Source: Camellia lanceoleosa (Eukaryota > Streptophyta > Magnoliopsida > Ericales > Theaceae). From it: DNA of 64,000 nucleotides. The translations under genes and the position numbers were made by a program. Positions 58,498 to 64,000 of the stretch are shown here, in pieces. The notes beneath the pieces are model-generated. The model saw nothing but the letters and a program-made list of their open reading frames with translations, had not been told where the DNA came from and did no database searches. Location: contig CM045762.1 in the NCBI GenBank assembly GCA_025200525.1, positions 106,914,682-106,978,681 on the forward strand, written 5' to 3'. Each line of letters opens with the position of its first letter. The first letter of the stretch is position 1.

Positions 58498-58765
58498 TTA
58501 CGTACAAGGGTTGTATAATCTTTGAAAATTATTGCCTATAATTACATCATGTGATGGTTGATTGGTTGCCCAAAGTATAGGAATGATAAAGGTAATTGAA
58601 TTAATTTTGATAACTAAATTTTCTATAGCATCGTTATGTATCATTGTGCTATTGTTAGCCATTTGAACTATTAATGGTGGATTTTGCTTTTTCCACATAT
58701 ATTAGGAATGAGTTTCCTTTTTTCAAAACATACTGAGTATCCACTATCTAATTAAGCACATAGTT
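58498..58765 (-). pseudogene. Pararetroviral aspartic protease
   Basis: 58498-58698 encodes NPPLIVQMANNSTMIHNDAI and the conserved end HDVIIGNNFQRLYNPCT. Just upstream, in a broken frame near 58.75 kb, a DSGYSVCF-like active-site remnant is visible. It would process the capsid and polymerase precursors. It precedes the RT directly, as in caulimovirids. Confidence 0.6.
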
Positions 58766-59542
58766 CGTAAGTATTAAATCTTTCTTTTGTGTATTTTTAT
58801 TGGTATATATATACTGTTAACATTAGTATATGATAATGACATTTTATTTTCTTCATTCTTTTTGCTATACCGCTTTACAAATGTATCATATTCCTTTTAT
58901 GCATCTTCTTTATTGTCTCTTGCCCATGCCATAAGATTCTCCTCATCTTCATATACTGGCACACAGGTAGTTCTATATCCTATTATTCTTTTGTTAACTG
59001 AACTCCTCCCAGATTGTATACTAGAATTATCTATAGAGTGTCTTTCTGACAATATGCTTATGTTATCTATTTCTTCATTATTTTCTATTGTGCTAGGAGT
59101 TTCTATTTTAATATTTCCTGTATTATCAATTTTAACAATATATTTTTCTTTTTGTAATATTTTTAGGATTATTGAAACTTGCTATCCGTCAATTATCTAA
59201 CTTGATCTCATTAGGATTTAGATGTAATTCTATCTATTGGTATTCCATTGGTAGGTTTCGATTTATTTGCTTCTATAATTTTATGTTGCATTTTAGGATC
59301 TATGATATTATCTAACTTATATATTATTTTCCAAAATATTCTTAATGAATAGGTGGTTTTGATGCATATCTATCCCTACAGTTTTTATTTTAAGAGTTAA
59401 AAATTTATTTATGAATCCATCTTTTAAGCTAATATAATATCCTGGTTTGCAATTAAAACCTAATGATTCCCCACATAGATTGTCTTTTATTCCGCTAATT
59501 ATGAACCTTCCAAAATTTCGTTGTCTAATATCACACAAAAAT

Positions 59543-59582
<40 letters not shown>

Positions 59583-59760
59583 CTATATCTTGTCCTTTGT
59601 CAAATAACAGTATAATTTGTATTTGTACACTCCCTATATGCATATATTTATATTTATTATCTTTATTATTCTTTAATATATTTTCATAATTTATTAAATT
59701 TATTTCTCCTACCTCATATTCACAATTATTAGTTTCAATATATCCTTCCAGTCTTTCACA
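58766..59760 (-). pseudogene. Movement-protein-like segment of the pararetrovirus
   Basis: 59317-59643 contains RNFGRFIISGIKDNLCGESL, GFNCKPGYYISLKDGFINKF and LTLKIKTVGIDMHQNH, which has the look of a beta-strand-rich 30K-type movement protein, the class that carries virus through plasmodesmata. The assignment rests on position (between coat protein and protease) and general character, not on a firm motif. A (CA)n/(TA)n microsatellite at 59547-59582 has expanded in it. 58766-59316 is AT-rich and scrambled. Confidence 0.35.
59547..59582. repeat. (CA)n-(TA)n compound microsatellite
   Basis: About 13 CA units followed by a short TA run, inside the movement-protein-like region of the pararetrovirus copy. 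Confidence 0.9.
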
Positions 59761-60057
59761 TATATATTTACTTTTTAATTTGAAAATTGATTTTTGATAT
59801 ATTTCGTCTTTTCATATTATTGGTAATATCCTATCTTTTTCTATTTTTTTTTCTTGAGAATTTTCTATGACAAATTGTTCTCCTCTCAAATTTTCTATAC
59901 TTATTTCTTCTGTCATTATAAAATTTAACTCTTCTTGATTATTTGTACTCTTTGTCTTCTATTTTTATTTCTTCAATTAATTCTATTATTCCTTTATTAT
60001 TTCCTAAAGCTAATTCTAAAGCTTCTTCTTCTTCTAATTCCACATAATCCGGACTTC

Positions 60058-61235
60058 CCAAGGATTCTATTATTTTATTATTCTTTTTATTTTGGCATTG
60101 ATTAGCAAAGTGGCATATTTCTCCACATGCCCAACATTTACAAGTCTTTTTTCCTTCTAGACAATAATTATTTTTTAAAAAAAACCTTCTTCTTTTGTTG
60201 AAATTATAGGGTTTTTTTTATAATATTTTCTTTTATATTTTTCTCCTCTTTGCTTATTAAAACTTTTTCTTTTATAAAATGTTTTCTTTTTCTTATTGTA
60301 TGTTTTTCTTCTTGAAAGCTCACATCCGCATGAATTAGATGTTTGCTAGCAATGCAAATATATTTTTTTCATTTTTATTTTTTGTTTCATTTTCATGCAT
60401 TCCTGTTCTACCCATTCTGTTAGATATTTAATTCTATGACCCAAGGTGTCACTTGTGGTATCTCTTATTTCTTTTAACCATTTTTCATATTTTTCTTCTA
60501 TATTAACGTTTATAGGATATGGTAATTTATGAAAAAACATGATTAAATGAATTTTATTTCTACCTATTTGATAATAATAATAGGAGTATTCGCATATATA
60601 ATTTTGTATATATTCCATATTACATATTTCTATATTAATTTCCTAACCCATTCTCTTTTTCTTTTATCTTCATCCTACTATTTTCCTATGAATTCTTCTT
60701 CAATATATTTTACAAATAGGTTTAACATACTTTCCGGGGTAGTTTTTGTTGTTAATTTTTCTTTGTCACTTTCTCTCAGGTTGTCATTCTAGCTTGCTAC
60801 TATACCCGTAAAGTTATGTTCAATATAATTTAGAAAACTTTGCGCACTCCAACTGTTGCTATAGATATTTAAGACATGGTGCATGCCTCTCTTCCATTGT
60901 TTTATTACCTCACTTGTATTTGTAGCACAATCAATATATAATAAATACCCTGTATTACTTAATGGTTTTAATGGTACCTCCCTTAAGAATACTTCCTTCT
61001 TAGGCGTAAAATCAGCATAATTGGACGTTCCTCTAGCAAAAGACCATCTATTTAGATAACTATAATGTCTCGTTCTTCTTCTATATTCATAATTTCTAGT
61101 ATCATTTTCTAGTTGTTTTACGGTAAAATTTCTAAAATCTGGATGATTTGGATTAGGTGAGGTAGGCGAACTACTTCCTTCTTGTTTTACTCTTGCCATG
61201 TCCATATCATTAATGTTATTAGTTTTTTCTTCCAA
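60058..61235 (-). pseudogene. Pararetroviral coat protein region with zinc knuckle
   Basis: 60789-61235 is a 148-codon N-terminal frame (RNFTVKQLENDTRNYEYRRR, VLREVPLKPLSNTGYLLYID-like). 60346-60618 continues the capsid core (NKIHLIMFFHKLPYPINVNI, EKWLKEIRDTTSDTLGHRI). A basic stretch then leads to the zinc knuckle CWACGEICHFANQC (CX2CX4HX4C) at 60095-60136, followed by an acidic tail. Basic stretch, CCHC knuckle and acidic tail are the pattern of caulimovirid capsid proteins, which bind the pregenomic RNA. Frameshifts separate the parts. Confidence 0.7.
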
Positions 61236-61370
61236 GGCATTATTTTTTTTCTATGTTTTGAAATTTTCTAGTACATTATTTTCTTTTTCTTTTTACTGCG
61301 TCATTATTTCTCATTATTTGTTCTAATTCTTCAAGGAAATGTGTTTCATTTCTCCCAAGTTGATTAATCC

Positions 61371-61553
61371 TTATTGTTTGTAGATATCATCTTCTAATTC
61401 TATTCTCTCATTATTTATTTCCTCTATTATTTCTTCATCTACCATTTCTAATAGTTCAGCTATTTGTAATATTATCTTGTATTTTATTTCATTATCATTT
61501 TCTTTTTCAACCATTTCTTCTAACTGTTTTAAGCTATAGCTACTTAACTCCAT
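61371..61553 (-). CDS. Short acidic N-terminal ORF of the pararetrovirus
   Basis: A 60-codon frame, MELSSYSLKQLEEMVEKEND then Glu/Ile-rich helix (EEIIEEINNERIELEDD). It is the first frame after the primer site and probably the N terminus of the capsid-containing ORF, cut off by later frameshifts. A coiled coil is likely. No independent function is assigned. Confidence 0.4.
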   Translation of the reverse strand: MELSSYSLKQLEEMVEKENDNEIKYKIILQIAELLEMVDEEIIEEINNERIELEDDIYKQ

Positions 61554-61846
61554 TATCTTTTTGTTTTGCAGGTAAGATTAATTAAAAGGGTTTCTCCATA
61601 TTATTTCCTTTATATGGATAAGGATATAGGTCTAATTCTTTTTATTTTTCTTCGAAACAGGCTACTTGTTTTTCCGGATTTTGTACAAAATGTCTAATTG
61701 CATTTATTATTTCTAATTGATTAGTTCTAAGTTTTTCATTAATTTCTTTAATAGCCTAATTAAGGTATTATTTTGTTATATTATTATTTAAATTATCAGA
61801 TTCTACTTCTTCACTATATTTAATACTCATGCAAGCCGAGAAACTA

Positions 61847-61859
61847 GGCTCTGATACCA
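61847..61859 (-). promoter_or_regulatory. Pararetroviral primer-binding site, initiator tRNA-Met
   Basis: On the minus strand TGGTATCAGAGCC is a perfect match to the complement of the plant initiator tRNA-Met 3' end, the site that primes caulimovirid minus-strand synthesis and defines base 1 of the genome. Confidence 0.85.
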
Positions 61860-62160
61860 ATTTGCGGTGATTCTAAGGATCTATTTTAATATTAACTCCT
61901 ATAATAGTTTTCGTTGATAATCTACACTTACCTTTTCTAATGATATTTAATTTTTAATACTAGCGATTCTTTGGTTATAATTTATTATAGATTGTCTTGA
62001 GGCAATAACCAAAAGAGAATTTAATCTATTTAACTCACTTTCTAATTCAGAATTATAATCCAAACTATCTTTTATTTCAGTTCGAAGGGTTGTAATTAAA
62101 CGCATATAATTACTAATTCCATGTTTATATGAGTTTTTAATAACTATTTCTATTTTTATA

Positions 62161-63389
62161 GTTTTGTCAGATTTTTGGGGTCAATTTATAATTTAATGAA
62201 ACTTTATTAGTGATGTGGCTCTGAGTTGTTTTTGGTATGTTGAGTTAGCCTTCCACCTATGATTCGAGGCGAGTTTCAGCCAAGGAAATTCGAGGTCTTA
62301 AGAATTTTTCTTTTCAAAAGGTATCATTTTTATTTTGTGTATATAAGATTTTTTTTTTTTGGTTGAAAATCAATTAAGTTAGTTTGTATGACTAGCTAAA
62401 ATAGATAGTCACAATGGACATAAATATAAAGTGGCTAGGCAAAATACAAAGCGTACTTTTTGTGTACGTTTGCTAGACAAAATGCCTAGTAATGTTGGTC
62501 TAAGCAACGCTCGTGGCCATGAATACATTAGATGTTTCTGCAAAGTGAAAAGGGCTAAATCTCAAGTCAATGCTTGAAGTTGAGTTTACGTTGTTGTTGA
62601 TGGGGCAATTGGGAGATGTTACTGGATTGTTGACTTGAAGGTAGCTTCCATTGAATGAAATTTCGGCCCTTAAGATTGATCTTTATTAAGTAAGGTGTGA
62701 CTCCGTTGTTGTTGCTGCTTGAGTTCTTGCACCCTATGGAGAACCATTCATTCAAGTAACAATTGGGACCTATTCCAAAAGGATATGGAATTCTAACTTC
62801 TCCGCAATATTTTGGACAACCAGGCTTGGCATAAGAAAGCGCTAATGTTTTTGTTAGCCATAGCAGCAGCTACAACAGCACGAGGAGGAGGGAAGAGGAG
62901 GAGTAGTTTTTCTGCAAAACCATGCTTTTCTTTTCTTTTCTTTTCTTTTCTTTTTTTCTTCTTCGTCTATAGATTTTATGTTGTTTTTATTTTGCATATT
63001 TTATGTTATTTCCCTCTTGATGAGGTAGTTGTGTACGTGTAATATACTAATTTAATTTAATTAAACAGAGATGTCTCAACCTCTTTCAAATGTTTATGTA
63101 GAAGAAGTCTTGATATTCCTCAGCTGTCATAATTGACCACAATCTACACTAATAATAAAAGACTTCTGTTATATATCAGCAAAATAGTTTACTATTGTTA
63201 AATAATATTTCTCTAATAACAAATAAATAAATAAAGTTCTCTGAGAAATTCTTTAGAGCACAAAAGACTTCACCAGCATTTACCGTTTGATGTGGAACTC
63301 CATTAAATGTAAGAGTTTGAATACAATACCATAGGAAACACAATAACAGTCCTTTAGATTACAAATATGCAGAGAAATTTGATGATTTA
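62161..63389. other. Host-like intergenic DNA
   Basis: No gene is recognised. A (TTTTC)n run lies at about 62929-62957. A short minus-strand frame at 62567-62755 (Ser/Asn/Gln-rich) has no recognisable motif. Confidence 0.4.
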
Positions 63390-64000
63390 GGGATAGACTG
63401 GCTAATTGCTGGAAGGGTGACACGGATTAAGGCAACATTGTCCAATTTACCAATGTACTACTTATGCATTTTTAGAATGCCTGTAATAGTGGATAATAGA
63501 ATGGAAAAATTATTGAGAAGATTTGTGTGGGGAGGTTGAGAAGAGATTCGGTGAATGGGGAAAAAGAGACAACGAGAAAGGAGTTTGGCGGGTTGGGTGT
63601 TATTCTTGTAAGACTAAAGAATTCATCCCTTTTCTCAAAATGATGGTGGAGATTAGGAGAGAAAAAAGGACCCTTTATAGAGGTAGCTTATTGTTCACAA
63701 ATATAATGGTAATAGGAATGAATGATCAATCCCATTGCTAATAAGGGAAGGTGTTATACGGTATATGGAAAGCAATTGTGGAGGTTGGCTAGAGTCCTAT
63801 GATTGATAGAGTTGGGATAGTGTTAAAGCGAAAACTTCAACTTAAAACCGTAACAAATTGCAGATAAGTTTTTGGAAGGATAAATGGTCTCATAATTGTT
63901 TCTTCAAACACACAGATTTTCTAGACTTTTTAAACTTTCTTTGCAAAAAGCGTAAAAGTATGGTTGAGGCTTGTTACATTGATGAGAACAACAACATAGT
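63390..64000 (+). pseudogene. LINE (non-LTR retrotransposon) RT C-terminal fragment
   Basis: Plus-strand frames, with shifts, read GRVTRIKATLSNLPMYYLCI, FRMPVIVDNRMEKLLRRFVW, GGLGVILVRLKNSSLFSK and ISFWKDKWSHNCF. This is the characteristic text after the RT palm in plant L1-type LINE ORF2 (ATLSNLPIYYLSLF / RLEKIQRDFLWGG / GGLGVGSLRLKN / FWKDxW). It is stop- and frameshift-containing and continues beyond the window end. Confidence 0.8.

Larger units (their letters stand above)
54900..62160 (-). mobile_element. Endogenous caulimovirid (plant pararetrovirus) remnant
   Basis: On the minus strand the order is: initiator-Met primer site (61847-61859), acidic N-terminal ORF, coat-protein region with a zinc knuckle, movement-protein-like segment, aspartic protease, RT/RNase H, a further ORF, then an intergenic region with TATA box and polyadenylation signal. 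No integrase and no LTRs are present, which separates it from Ty3/Gypsy elements. Coat protein before movement protein recalls Cavemovirus and Solendovirus, some of which are known as endogenous plant copies. The copy is decayed by stops, frameshifts and AT-rich drift. Both ends are approximate; the left end abuts the LTR at 54695. Confidence 0.75.

Noticed and set aside
61841..61860. Sequence resembling part of a tRNA-Met gene
   Set aside because: Only the 3' complement is present, without a tRNA body; it is a primer-binding site.
62812..63042. 76-codon frame with a hydrophobic Phe-rich tail
   Set aside because: The tail is the translation of a (TTTTC)n microsatellite.

Overview
This window is intergenic, transposon-packed DNA from a large plant nuclear genome, probably a eudicot. 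The evidence is several families of plant LTR retrotransposons, a CACTA DNA transposon, an endogenous plant pararetrovirus, a plant LINE fragment, and a recognisable intron-containing copy of the plant gravitropism gene LAZY1. There are no bacterial features, and I see no clearly intact host gene. Nearly all coding sequence is broken by stops and frameshifts.

Layout. 1-3946 is the 3' portion of a Tat/Ogre-like LTR cut by the window edge. 3947-11.2 kb is AT-rich host-like DNA. Inside it sits a 4.0-kb CACTA element (4661-8657; perfect 14-bp termini, TGA target duplication) carrying a LAZY1 pseudogene on the minus strand, with at least four exons and the introns between them. About 11.26-18.03 kb is an array of short GTGTGATT/AATCACAC palindromes, split by a complete 5.9-kb gag-only LTR retrotransposon (11469-17390, ATTAG duplication) whose 3' half is two minisatellites. 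18.04-19.11 kb is the head of another Ogre-like LTR on the minus strand.

19113-54695 is one old minus-strand Ty3/Gypsy element, Del/Tekay-like. It has a 5' LTR at 52866-54695, an initiator-Met primer site, gag with two zinc knuckles, protease, RT, RNase H and integrase. It has been split three times: an LTR head ends its integrase at 19112/19113, a solo LTR (20960-25228) cuts the RT, and a complete 25.0-kb Tat/Ogre-like element (26181-51199, CCTTG duplication) lies between gag and protease. The big element has ~5-kb LTRs, a tRNA-Arg-type primer site, gag, protease, RT, two RNase H domains, integrase, a possible antisense coding remnant, a 50-bp minisatellite and a polypurine tract.

54.9-62.2 kb is a decayed endogenous caulimovirid on the minus strand, in the order primer site, coat protein with zinc knuckle, movement-protein-like segment, protease, RT/RNase H, a further ORF, then an intergenic promoter and polyadenylation signal. 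This order recalls cavemoviruses and solendoviruses. 63.4-64.0 kb is the 3' RT end of a LINE.

The most notable items are the LAZY1-carrying CACTA element, the repeated LTR hairpins whose arms differ by paired changes, and the TATA box enclosed in a perfect inverted repeat in both LTRs of the gag-only element. The two LTRs of the 25-kb element are nearly identical in AT-rich parts but differ by many small deletions in GC-rich parts. That raises the possibility of consensus errors, so exact reading frames in this window should be treated with caution.
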